A stretch of DNA of 49,609 bases from CBDCHC01 sp965217075 (GTDB lineage: Bacteria; Pseudomonadota; Gammaproteobacteria; PS1; Pseudothioglobaceae): the NCBI GenBank assembly GCA_965217075.1, contig CBDCHC010000002.1:1-49609 (forward strand), written 5' to 3'. The position numbers were made by a program, and so were the translations under genes. The notes under the pieces were generated by a model. It made no database searches, had not been told where the DNA came from, and was given only the letters and a program-made list of their open reading frames with translations. Positions 14,512-23,404 of this stretch are shown here, piece by piece. Each line of letters begins with the position of its first letter. Position 1 is the first letter of the stretch.

Positions 14512-16605
14512 ATGTCGTTAAATATGAATATTAAAACTAAAACTTTTGCTTTAGGCGATGATACTATTACTTTAGAAACTGGCAGAATAGCTAGACAAGC
14601 ACATGGCGCTGTATTTGCAACTATGGGTAATACACAAGTTTTAGCAACTGTAGTTGCTAAAAAAGAAGCAAAAGAAGGTCAATCATTTTTCCCATTATCT
14701 GTTGATTATATTGAAAAAATATATGCTGCTGGTAAAATACCTGGTGGTTTTTTAAAAAGAGAAGGTAGGCCTAGTGAAAAAGAAGTATTAACCTCTAGAT
14801 TAATTGATCGCCCGATAAGGCCTTTATTTCCTGAAGGTTTTATGAATGAAGTGCAAGTATTAATATATGTTGTGTCTAGTGATAATAATGTTGATCCAGA
14901 TATTTTAGCTATGATTGCTGCAAGTTGTGCTCTTAGTATTAGTGGCGCACCTTTTAATGGACCAATTGGTGGTGTGCGTGTTGGTTATGAAAATGATAAA
15001 TATGTACTAAATCCACATTATTCAAGCCTTAAAAACTCTAAACTTGACATGGTAGTTGCTGGAACTAAAAGTGCTGTGCTGATGGTAGAAAGTAAAGCCC
15101 AACAGCTTAAAGAAGAAATAATGTTAGATGCCGTAAATTTTGCCCATCAGGCAATACAAATTATTACAAAAAATATTACAGAGTTTACTGTAGATGTAGC
15201 AAATCCTAAATGGCAATGGCGTGCACAAGATATTAACGAAGAATTACTAGCTTCTATTAAAGATAACTTTGGTGATGCAATACAAAATGCTTATAAAATT
15301 ACTAATAAACAAGATAGGTATACAAAAATTAGCGATATTAAAGATAAATTAATAAATCAGTTTAGTGATAATGAAAACATAGATAATGATGAGTTATTAA
15401 GTTATTTTAAAAAAATAGAAAAATCAATAGTGCGCGATAAAATCCTTGCTGGTCAACCAAGAATTGATGGTCGCGATGCTACTACTGTTAGAGATCTTAA
15501 AATTGAAACCGGTGTTTTAAAAAGCGCTCATGGTTCTGCTCTTTTTACTAGAGGCGAAACTCAAGCACTAGTAGTTGCAACGCTTGGATCCAAAAGAGAT
15601 GCACAACTTATTGAAATTTTATCAGCCAAAGATAGGATTGAAGACTATTTTATGTTGCATTATAATTTTCCACCTTTTTGTGTAGGTGAAGTTGGTAGAA
15701 CTGGGTCTATCAAACGCCGAGAAATAGGACACGGACGCCTTGCTCGTAAAAGCATAGAAGCTTGTCTTCCTTCAATTGAAGAATATCCATATAGCATGCG
15801 TATTGTTTCTGAAATAACAGAGTCAAACGGCTCTAGTTCTATGGCTAGTGTTTGTGGCTCATCTTTGGCTTTATTTGATGCTGGAGTGCCAATTAAAACC
15901 CCGGTAGCAGGTATTGCTATGGGATTAGTAAAAAAAGATGATAAATTTGTAGTATTAACTGATATTTTGGGTGACGAAGATCACTTGGGTGATATGGATT
16001 TTAAAGTAGCTGGAACTAATGAAGGAATTAATGCCTTGCAAATGGATATTAAAATTGAAGGTATAACTATAGATATTATGCAAATTGCCTTAAAACAAGC
16101 TCGTGATGCTCGTATACATATATTACAAGAAATGAATAAAATAATTGCATCTCCAAATACTAATAATGCTAATACGCCTAAAACATCTATAATAAAAATT
16201 AATACTACTAAAATTCGTGATTTAATAGGTAAAGGCGGTGAAGTTATTAAAAATATCAATGCTACCAGTGGAGCTAGTGTTGATGTTGATGATGATGGCA
16301 ATGTTAGTATTTTTTCTAACACACAACAAGGTTATGATGCTGCCCTTAAAATGGTAAAAGATGTTACTGCAGAAGCTGAAGTTAATAAAGTATATACTGG
16401 GAAGGTATCAAAAATAGTAGAATTTGGTGCATTTATTACCATATTACCTAATCAAGATGGTTTATTGCATATTTCAGAAATAGCTCATGAAAGAGTAGCA
16501 AAAGTTGATGATTATTTAACAGAAGGTGATGAAATTGATGTCAAAGTATTATCTGTAGAAAGAGGAAGAATAAAGCTCTCGCGTAAAATTTTACTAGATA
16601 AATAG
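14512..16605 (+). CDS. pnp: Polyribonucleotide nucleotidyltransferase (PNPase)
   Basis: A 3'-5' phosphorolytic exoribonuclease and degradosome component. The 697-residue protein has two RNase PH-like domains (GRIARQAHGAVFATMGNTQVLAT near the N-terminus; LFTRGETQALVVATLG in the second), GGVRVGYENDK, an alpha-helical linker, the active region GDEDHLGDMDFKVAGT, a KH domain (IRDLIGKGGEVIKNI) and a C-terminal S1 domain (GKVSKIVEFGAFITI). ATG 14512 is chosen; an in-frame ATG four codons on is possible. rpsO, its very common upstream partner, is missing, and a bolA-like gene precedes it. Confidence 0.97.
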   Translation: MSLNMNIKTKTFALGDDTITLETGRIARQAHGAVFATMGNTQVLATVVAKKEAKEGQSFFPLSVDYIEKIYAAGKIPGGFLKREGRPSEKEVLTSRLIDRPIRPLFPEGFMNEVQVLIYVVSSDNNVDPDILAMIAASCALSISGAPFNGPIGGVRVGYENDKYVLNPHYSSLKNSKLDMVVAGTKSAVLMVESKAQQLKEEIMLDAVNFAHQAIQIITKNITEFTVDVANPKWQWRAQDINEELLASIKDNFGDAIQNAYKITNKQDRYTKISDIKDKLINQFSDNENIDNDELLSYFKKIEKSIVRDKILAGQPRIDGRDATTVRDLKIETGVLKSAHGSALFTRGETQALVVATLGSKRDAQLIEILSAKDRIEDYFMLHYNFPPFCVGEVGRTGSIKRREIGHGRLARKSIEACLPSIEEYPYSMRIVSEITESNGSSSMASVCGSSLALFDAGVPIKTPVAGIAMGLVKKDDKFVVLTDILGDEDHLGDMDFKVAGTNEGINALQMDIKIEGITIDIMQIALKQARDARIHILQEMNKIIASPNTNNANTPKTSIIKINTTKIRDLIGKGGEVIKNINATSGASVDVDDDGNVSIFSNTQQGYDAALKMVKDVTAEAEVNKVYTGKVSKIVEFGAFITILPNQDGLLHISEIAHERVAKVDDYLTEGDEIDVKVLSVERGRIKLSRKILLDK

Positions 16606-16643
16606 TAATTTAAAAAAATAATTTTTTATAAATAAATACTAAA

Positions 16644-17879
16644 TTATTTTATAATTTTAACAAGTTTAATATTATTATTACTTATTCGTACAATTTCAAT
16701 TAGAACATTATCAACTTTTATACTTACATTGTGTTTAGGTATTCTTTGTAATTTTTCTAAAATAAGACCATTTAAAGTTTTTGCACTGGTATTAAATTTT
16801 ATACCTAAAATATTATTAATCTTATGTATATTTATACTAGGATTAAATAAATAACTACCGTCATTTTGCAAGCTAAATTCTTGAATTTTTTCTTTAGAAT
16901 TAGAGGTAAAACTACCAACTAATTCTTCTAAAATATCATCTAAAGTTATAGCTCCTTTTACTTCACCGTACTCGTCAACTATAACTCCTAAACGTTTTTT
17001 ATTATATTGAAATTGCTCTAATTGCTGAGACAAACTAACTCCCTCTGGCAATATATACACATCTTTTACTATTTTTTTCAACTTATCCATGCTAAATTCA
17101 CCTTTAGCATATAAATTAAGAACGTCTCTTACATGCAAAACACCAATAATATTATTCTTACTACCTTTATAAACTAATAACCTAGTATGTTGCGTATGTT
17201 GTAAATTTTGTAAAATATTATCATCATTATCAATATTTATAGTGATTAAAGAATTTTTTGGAATCATAATATCATCAACATTAATTTCTTGTAAATCTAT
17301 AATATTTAATAAAATTTCATAATAATTATTAGCAATATTAGCTTTAGCATCACTCATACTCATTTTTAATTCTTGCATGCTTAATTTATGATTATTGGTA
17401 GTGATTTTTATTTTAAAAAGTTTGAAAATTAATAAAGATATTTTATTTATTATAATTACAATTGGCTTGAAAATTTTAATAAATATATTTAATATTGGCG
17501 CTGAAAATAATGCTATTTCTTCTGGATATCTATAAGCAAAATTCTTTGGTGTTGTTTCAGCAAAAATTAGCACCACAATTGTTAATATAATTGAAGCTAA
17601 AAATATAGCATCATTATCAAATAATTTAATTGCTAATATAGTTACTATACTAGCTGCAAAAATATTTACTAAATTATTACCTAATAATATTGCGCTTATA
17701 AGGCTATCTTTATCTGCTAACAATTTTTCTACTAATTTAGCACCTTTATTGCCATTATTTGCTAAATTACGCAAACGATAACGATTAACAGCTAACATGC
17801 CTGTTTCACTACTAGAAAAAAAAGCAGAAATGAATAATAAAATAAATAATAAAATAAATAAAATAAATGGTTTATCCAA
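16644..17879 (-). CDS. HlyC/CorC family (DUF21-CBS-CorC) membrane protein
   Basis: A 411-residue inner-membrane protein of the YfjD/CorB type, linked to Mg2+/Co2+ homeostasis or efflux. It has an N-terminal DUF21 transmembrane domain (FSSSETGMLAVNRYRLRNLA, then hydrophobic helices to about residue 165), a CBS pair (VDDIMIPKNS; LLVYKGSKNNIIGVLHVRDVL; LGVIVDEYGEVKGAITLDDILEELVG), and a C-terminal CorC/HlyC domain. The start must be TTG at 17879, because a TAA lies in frame two codons upstream and the first residues already match the family. It lies 3 bases after eno on the same strand and is probably co-transcribed. Confidence 0.9.
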   Translation of the reverse strand: MDKPFILFILLFILLFISAFFSSSETGMLAVNRYRLRNLANNGNKGAKLVEKLLADKDSLISAILLGNNLVNIFAASIVTILAIKLFDNDAIFLASIILTIVVLIFAETTPKNFAYRYPEEIALFSAPILNIFIKIFKPIVIIINKISLLIFKLFKIKITTNNHKLSMQELKMSMSDAKANIANNYYEILLNIIDLQEINVDDIMIPKNSLITINIDNDDNILQNLQHTQHTRLLVYKGSKNNIIGVLHVRDVLNLYAKGEFSMDKLKKIVKDVYILPEGVSLSQQLEQFQYNKKRLGVIVDEYGEVKGAITLDDILEELVGSFTSNSKEKIQEFSLQNDGSYLFNPSINIHKINNILGIKFNTSAKTLNGLILEKLQRIPKHNVSIKVDNVLIEIVRISNNNIKLVKIIK

Positions 17880-17882
17880 AAT

Positions 17883-19163
17883 TTACAACTTATTAAAATT
17901 AAAAACCTTCATGCCATTATATACAGCATCATCTTGCAATTGATCTTCAATTAGCAATAATCGATTATATTTTGCTAAACGATCAGAGCGAGAAAGAGAG
18001 CCTGTTTTAATTTGTCCACAAGCAGTAGCAACAGCTAAATCAGCAATAGTACTATCTTCTGTTTCTCCACTTCTATGAGAGATAACATTAGCATAATTTG
18101 CTTTTTTTGCTAACGACATAGTAGCAAAAGTTTCTGTTAATGTTCCTATTTGATTAACTTTAATTAAAATAGCATTAGCAATATTTTGTTGAATGCCTTT
18201 ATGTAATATTTTTTGATTAGTAACAAATAAATCATCTCCAACTAACTGGACTTTATTGCCTAATTTTTTAGTAAGAATATCCCAGCCCTGCCAATCATCT
18301 TCTGCCATTGCATCTTCTATAGATATAATTGGATATTTTTTTACCCAGTTTGCTAAATAATCAACAAATTCACTACTTGATAATGATTTTTTTTCAGATA
18401 CTAAATTATATTTATTGTTATTATAAAATTCTGAACTAGCACAATCAAGCCCGATATAAATATCTTTACCGGCTATAAAACCTGCTTTTTCTATGGCAGT
18501 AATAATAATTTGTAATGCTTGCTCATTACTAGATAAATCTGGTGCAAACCCTCCTTCATCTCCCACCGCTGTATTCATACCTTTGCTATGTAAAACCTTC
18601 TTTAGACTATGAAAAACTTCAGCACCATAACGAACAGCCTCTTTAAAAGTTGGTGCTCCAACTGGGATAATCATAAACTCTTGTAAATCCACGCTATTAT
18701 TAGCATGTTCACCACCATTGATGATATTCATCATTGGCACTGGCATTTGATATGTATTATTGCTAAAAGATTTATATAAAGGCAAGTTATTTGCATTTGC
18801 TTTAGTATGTGCTGCAGCTAAAGATACAGATAAAATTGCATTTGCGCCTAATTTTGATTTATCATCTGTAGCATCTAAATTTATCATAGCATTATCAATA
18901 ACAGCTAAATCATTAATATCAAAGTTTAGTAATAAATTATTAATATTTTTATTTACATTAGTTACTGCTCTAATAACTCCTTTACCTAAATAACGAGTAT
19001 TATCATTATCTCGTAATTCTAACGCCTCTTTTTTGCCAGTTGAGGCTCCAGATGGAACCATAGCATGTCCTGTTATACCGTTATTTAGCATAATCTCCGT
19101 ATAAAGAGTAGGATTACCTCTTGAGTCTAGTATTTCAAGTGAATGTATTTTTTTTATTTTCAT
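17883..19163 (-). CDS. eno: Enolase
   Basis: A cytosolic glycolytic/gluconeogenic enzyme interconverting 2-phosphoglycerate and phosphoenolpyruvate. The 426 residues carry EILDSRGNPT, the mobile loop VPSGASTGKKEALELRD, NIINGGEHANNSVDLQEFMI (catalytic region), GDEGGFAPDL, SIEDAMAEDDWQGW, VGDDLFVTN, LIKVNQIGT and SHRSGETEDSTIADLAV. ATG 19163 gives the standard N-terminus. pyrG, a frequent upstream neighbour in proteobacteria, is not adjacent; dnaJ lies upstream on the same strand, 140 bases away. Confidence 0.98.
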   Translation of the reverse strand: MKIKKIHSLEILDSRGNPTLYTEIMLNNGITGHAMVPSGASTGKKEALELRDNDNTRYLGKGVIRAVTNVNKNINNLLLNFDINDLAVIDNAMINLDATDDKSKLGANAILSVSLAAAHTKANANNLPLYKSFSNNTYQMPVPMMNIINGGEHANNSVDLQEFMIIPVGAPTFKEAVRYGAEVFHSLKKVLHSKGMNTAVGDEGGFAPDLSSNEQALQIIITAIEKAGFIAGKDIYIGLDCASSEFYNNNKYNLVSEKKSLSSSEFVDYLANWVKKYPIISIEDAMAEDDWQGWDILTKKLGNKVQLVGDDLFVTNQKILHKGIQQNIANAILIKVNQIGTLTETFATMSLAKKANYANVISHRSGETEDSTIADLAVATACGQIKTGSLSRSDRLAKYNRLLLIEDQLQDDAVYNGMKVFNFNKL

Positions 19164-19206
19164 ATTTGTTTTAGTTTTAATAAATTAAAAAGTATTACTA
19201 ATAACA

Positions 19207-19252
19207 GATAGATTTATAATAATTAGTTATTAAACAATTTATAAAATCTATC
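19207..19252. repeat. Inverted repeat between dnaJ and eno
   Basis: The arms GATAGATTT (19207-19215) and AAATCTATC (19244-19252) can extend inward with a one-base bulge (ATAA against TTAT). It lies in the 140-base gap downstream of dnaJ and upstream of eno. It could be a dnaJ terminator, but there is no clean T-run on the minus strand, so an operator or a leader hairpin for eno is equally possible. Confidence 0.4.
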
Positions 19253-19303
19253 ATAAGCACTAAATAAATGATTTTTTTGTAGAATTATTCTGTAAATTAT
19301 ATA

Positions 19304-20413
19304 TTAATCAAAAAAAGATTTCATTTTATCAAAAAAACTATTACCTTGCGGATGTTGTTTGATGCCGCAACTTTCAGCAAATTTTTGTAATAATTCTTTT
19401 TGTTTATTATTTAAATTTACCGGTGTTTCAATTTTTATTTTAGCAAATAAATCACCAACTCCACCACCTCGCAACATTGGTACACCTTTACCTTTTAATC
19501 TAAATAACTTATCTGTTTGCGTTCCAGTTGGAATTTTAATTTTAAGTTTACCATTAAGTGTTGGCACCTCTATTACCCCGCCTAATGTTACTGTTGGAAA
19601 ATCAACTGGTACAGTAACTAACAAATTATTACCTTCTCTGCTAAAAATATTATGCGCCTTTATTCTAATCTCAACATATAAATCACCATTAGCGCCATTA
19701 TTAGCACCAGCGCCACCTTCGCCATTTAAACGAATACGATTGCCATTATCAACCCCAGCTGGAATTTTAACTGATAATGTTTTTGGTCTTCTTTGTAGTC
19801 CTCTGCCATTACAATCTTTGCAGGGGTTATCAATAACTTTTCCTTTGCCTCTGCACTTAGGGCAAGTACTTTGTACTGAGAAAAATCCTTGTTGCATTTG
19901 TACTTGTCCATGTCCACCACAAGTAGCACAATTTTTAGCACCGCTACCAGCTTTTGCCCCACTACCTTTACAAGTAGTACATTTTTCATCTTTAGTAATG
20001 CGAACTTTAACTGTATCACCAAATACAGCTTGTTTTAAAGTTATCTCTAAATTATATTGTAAATCATCACCTCTATTATTTTGTTGTTTGCTATTTCCGC
20101 CACCAAATATATCGCTAAAAATATCACCAAAACCACCAGCGCCAGCAGAGCCAAAAGGATTCTTTCCTCCGCCAAAACCACCAGCGCCAGCATTAACACC
20201 ATCAAAACCAAATTGATCATAAGCTTGTTTTTTGCTACTATCAGATAAAACACTATATGCTTCTTGAATTTCTTTAAACTTCCCCTCAGCACTTGCATCT
20301 TTATTTCTATCCGGATGAAACTTCATTGCTAAACGCTTATATGATTTTTTTATTGATTTTTCGTCAGCACTTTTATCTACAGCTAAAACCTCATAATAAT
20401 CTCTTTTTCCCAT
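19304..20413 (-). CDS. dnaJ: Chaperone protein DnaJ
   Basis: The Hsp40 co-chaperone that stimulates DnaK ATPase activity and delivers clients. Its 369 residues show the J domain (KRDYYEVLAVDKSADEK, with HPD in MKFHPDRNKD), a Gly/Phe-rich linker (about residues 75-112), and four CxxCxGxG zinc motifs (CTTCKGSG, CATCGGHG, CPKCRGKG, CKDCNGRG). The C-terminal substrate-binding domains follow. It is encoded 38 bases downstream of dnaK. grpE is not in this cluster. Confidence 0.97.
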   Translation of the reverse strand: MGKRDYYEVLAVDKSADEKSIKKSYKRLAMKFHPDRNKDASAEGKFKEIQEAYSVLSDSSKKQAYDQFGFDGVNAGAGGFGGGKNPFGSAGAGGFGDIFSDIFGGGNSKQQNNRGDDLQYNLEITLKQAVFGDTVKVRITKDEKCTTCKGSGAKAGSGAKNCATCGGHGQVQMQQGFFSVQSTCPKCRGKGKVIDNPCKDCNGRGLQRRPKTLSVKIPAGVDNGNRIRLNGEGGAGANNGANGDLYVEIRIKAHNIFSREGNNLLVTVPVDFPTVTLGGVIEVPTLNGKLKIKIPTGTQTDKLFRLKGKGVPMLRGGGVGDLFAKIKIETPVNLNNKQKELLQKFAESCGIKQHPQGNSFFDKMKSFFD

Positions 20414-20451
20414 AATATATTAAATATTAATTAATACAGAATAAGATATTT

Positions 20452-22398
20452 TTATTTCTTGTTATCATTTACTTCCTCAAAATCAGCATCAACAACATCA
20501 TTGTCTTCTTTATTTTTACTTGCTTCTTCTGCCTCAGGAGTAAAACCATCACTAGTCTCAGTCTCTTTAGCCGCAGCTGCTTTAGTTTGTGCTTTTTCTG
20601 CCAAAGGCTGAGCAACATCAGTTAGCTCTTTAACTTTAGCTTCAATTACTACTTTGTCATCAGCTTTAATAGCTTTCTCTAATTCAGCTATAGCATTATT
20701 AATAGCTTTTTTATTGTCATCACTTATTTCATCTTTTAGCTCTTCTAAAGAGTTTTTAGTAGAATAAATAAGACCTTCAGCCATATTACGCACACTAACT
20801 AATTCTTGAAATTTTTTGTCATCATCTGCATGTATTTCTGCATCTTTAACCATTTTTTCTATTTCTTCTTCAGAAAGACCGCTTGATGCTTTAATAGTAA
20901 TAGATTGCTCTTTACCAGTATTTTTATCTGTAGCTGATACACTTAAAATGCCATTTGAATCAATATCAAATTTTACTTCAATTTGCGGGGTACCTTTTGG
21001 TGCTGGCGCTATACCTTCTAAATTAAATTGCCCTAATGATTTATTAGCGCCTGCTACTTCACGCTCTCCTTGTAATACATGCACTGTTACTGCATTTTGA
21101 TTATCAGCTGCTGTAGAAAATACTTGGCTAGCATTAGTTGGTATAGTGGTATTTTTTTCAATTAATTTAGTCATAACTCCACCCATAGTTTCAATTCCAA
21201 GAGAAAGAGGGCTAACATCAAGTAATAAAATGTCATTTACATCACCACTTAAAACACCACCTTGAATAGCTGCTCCCATAGCAACAGCTTCATCTGGATT
21301 TATATCTAATTTAGGAGCTTTACCAAAAAATTTTTCAACCTCCGCTCTAACCTTTGGCATTCTAGTTTGCCCGCCAACCAATATAACTTCGCTAATATCT
21401 TTATTATTAAGACCAGCGTCTTTCATTGCTATTTGACATGGTTTAATTGAATTTTTAATTAAATCATTAACTAATGATTCTAATTTAGCTCTATTCATTT
21501 TTATATTTAAATGTTTAGGGCCGCTGCTATCAGCAGTAATATAAGGTAAATTTATTTCTGTTTGTTCTGCCGATGACAACTCTATTTTTGCTTTTTCTGC
21601 TGCTTCTTTTAATCTTTGTAATGCTAAAGGATCGTTTTTTAAATCCACTCCTTGTTCTTTTTTAAATTCATCAACCAAAAAATTAATAATTCTTTGATCA
21701 AAATCTTCACCACCTAAAAAAGTATCACCATTGGTTGCTAAAACTTCAAAGTGTTTTTCTCCATCAATATCTTCCATTTCAATAATAGAAACATCAAAAG
21801 TCCCACCACCTAAATCATATACAACAATTTTTTTATCACCTGTTAATTTATCAATACCATAAGCAAGAGCTGCCGCTGTTGGCTCATTTATAATACGTTT
21901 TACTTTAAGCCCAGCTATCTTACCTGCATCTTTAGTAGCTTGACGCTGAGAATCATTAAAATAAGCAGGCACAGTTATTACTGCTTCAGTGATTTTTTCA
22001 CCAAGATAATCTTCTGCTGTTTTCTTCATTTTTGCTATAATTTTAGCTGATACTTCAGGTGCTGCCATTTTTTGACCTTTTACTTCTACCCATGCATCAC
22101 CATTTTTTGCTTTGACGATTTTATAAGGTACAATATCAATATCTTTTTGTACCGCTTTTTCTTCAAAGCGACGACCAATTAAACGTTTAATAGCAAATAA
22201 TGTATTTTCTGGGTTAGTAACTGCTTGACGCTTAGCAGCTTGTCCCACTATTATCTCATCTGAATCTTTTAAATAAGCCACAACTGAAGGAGTAGTTCTT
22301 CCGCCTTCTGCATTTTCAATAATTTTTACATTTTTACCATCCATAACTGCCACACAAGAATTGGTAGTTCCCAAATCTATACCTATAATTTTTGCCAT
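20452..22398 (-). CDS. dnaK: Molecular chaperone DnaK (Hsp70)
   Basis: An ATP-dependent folding chaperone. ATG 22398 is chosen: it begins the canonical MAKIIGIDLGTTNSC and has GGAG just upstream; a TTG nine codons earlier is spurious. The 648-residue protein has the nucleotide-binding domain (VYDLGGGTFDVSI; GGQTRMPKV), the interdomain linker DILLLDVSPLSLGIE, the beta-sandwich substrate domain, and a helical lid. It ends in an acidic tail (VVDADFEEVNDNKK), typical of the family. It forms a unit with dnaJ. Confidence 0.98.
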   Translation of the reverse strand: MAKIIGIDLGTTNSCVAVMDGKNVKIIENAEGGRTTPSVVAYLKDSDEIIVGQAAKRQAVTNPENTLFAIKRLIGRRFEEKAVQKDIDIVPYKIVKAKNGDAWVEVKGQKMAAPEVSAKIIAKMKKTAEDYLGEKITEAVITVPAYFNDSQRQATKDAGKIAGLKVKRIINEPTAAALAYGIDKLTGDKKIVVYDLGGGTFDVSIIEMEDIDGEKHFEVLATNGDTFLGGEDFDQRIINFLVDEFKKEQGVDLKNDPLALQRLKEAAEKAKIELSSAEQTEINLPYITADSSGPKHLNIKMNRAKLESLVNDLIKNSIKPCQIAMKDAGLNNKDISEVILVGGQTRMPKVRAEVEKFFGKAPKLDINPDEAVAMGAAIQGGVLSGDVNDILLLDVSPLSLGIETMGGVMTKLIEKNTTIPTNASQVFSTAADNQNAVTVHVLQGEREVAGANKSLGQFNLEGIAPAPKGTPQIEVKFDIDSNGILSVSATDKNTGKEQSITIKASSGLSEEEIEKMVKDAEIHADDDKKFQELVSVRNMAEGLIYSTKNSLEELKDEISDDNKKAINNAIAELEKAIKADDKVVIEAKVKELTDVAQPLAEKAQTKAAAAKETETSDGFTPEAEEASKNKEDNDVVDADFEEVNDNKK

Positions 22399-22432
22399 TT
22401 TTTTAACTCCATTTTTATTAAACAATACTTGT

Positions 22433-22460
22433 TATATAATTACTAAATTTATTTTTTCAA
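22433..22460 (-). promoter_or_regulatory. Putative promoter of dnaK
   Basis: On the minus strand there is a -35 TTGAAA (22455-22460) within CTTGAAA and a -10 TATATA (22433-22438), with a 16-base spacer, ending 34 bases before the start codon. CTTGAAA matches the -35 of heat-shock sigma32 promoters, but there is no CCCCAT-like -10, so I read it as a housekeeping promoter with a possible sigma32 contribution. Confidence 0.4.
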
Positions 22461-22483
22461 GTTTTATTTATAAAAAATATTAA

Positions 22484-23284
22484 TCAGCTACGCAAGTCTT
22501 TATTTAAGTGTGGTTGTATGATTTTTAATATTTCCTTAAAAACTATTTTATTTCCTGCTACAACATTACCAGTATTAAAATAGTTATCATTACCAGAAAA
22601 ATCACCTATAAAACCACCAGCCTCTTTTACCAGTAAAGCTCCGGCAGCTATATCCCATGTCTGAAGGCCTATTTCCCAAAAACCATCAAATCTAGCAGCT
22701 GCTAAATATGCTAAATCTAAGGCTGCACTACCAGCACGACGAATACCAGCTACATGAGGGTGGATAGCTTTAAAAGTTTTTAAATAACAAGCTAAATGTT
22801 GTGGTTGTTTAAAAGGAAATCCTGTGCCTATTAAAGTGTTTTCAAGACCATTAGTTACACTTACTCTAATTCTTTTGTTATTTAAAAATGCACCATTACC
22901 CTGACTAGCATAAAAAAGTTCATCTTTAAATGGATCATAAATTACCCCATGTTTTACTTTACCTTTTACAAATAAAGCGATGGATACTGCGTAATGTGGC
23001 AAACCATGTAAATAATTAGTAGTACCGTCTAAAGGATCTATAACCCATTTATAATCATTATCACCAATTATCTCACCACTTTCTTCTCCTAAAATACTAT
23101 GTTTAGGAAAATGCTTTTTAATTGTAGTTATAATGATATCTTCAGCTTTTTTATCTACTTCAGATACAAAATCATTTGCTGCTTTATTTGTTATGTTTAA
23201 TGTTTCAATTTTATTGTGATAACGCAAAATTATATTACCAGCACTTCTAGCGCAAGTGGTAGCAATATTGATAATAGGTTCCAT
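22484..23284 (-). CDS. suhB: Inositol-1-monophosphatase family protein SuhB
   Basis: A Mg2+-dependent phosphatase of 266 residues. In E. coli, SuhB also acts as a factor in rRNA transcription antitermination complexes. The metal-site motifs are visible: ILGEESGE (about residues 63-70), WVIDPLDGTTNYLHGLP (about 82-98) and WDIAAGALLVKEAGG near residue 210. ATG 23284 is well placed. It is divergent from ilvB across about 120 bases. Confidence 0.95.
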   Translation of the reverse strand: MEPIINIATTCARSAGNIILRYHNKIETLNITNKAANDFVSEVDKKAEDIIITTIKKHFPKHSILGEESGEIIGDNDYKWVIDPLDGTTNYLHGLPHYAVSIALFVKGKVKHGVIYDPFKDELFYASQGNGAFLNNKRIRVSVTNGLENTLIGTGFPFKQPQHLACYLKTFKAIHPHVAGIRRAGSAALDLAYLAAARFDGFWEIGLQTWDIAAGALLVKEAGGFIGDFSGNDNYFNTGNVVAGNKIVFKEILKIIQPHLNKDLRS

Positions 23285-23404
23285 AATTATTAACTAAAAT
23301 TAAAGCTACAAAATTATACACTGCAATAAAATTATTACAATTTATATTAGTAATTTATAATCTTACTAAGGTATAATTACTGCTTTTAATTATTGTCTGT
23401 TGTA

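Noticed and set aside
19359..20216. 285-codon open frame on the plus strand opposite dnaJ
   Set aside because: It is the mirror of the Gly/Cys-rich dnaJ coding sequence (Pro-rich, no family features) and DnaJ is unambiguous on the other strand.
22399..22483. Heat-shock sigma32 promoter for dnaK
   Set aside because: CTTGAAA fits the -35, but no CCCCAT-like -10 exists at the right spacing; a sigma70-type reading is at least as good.
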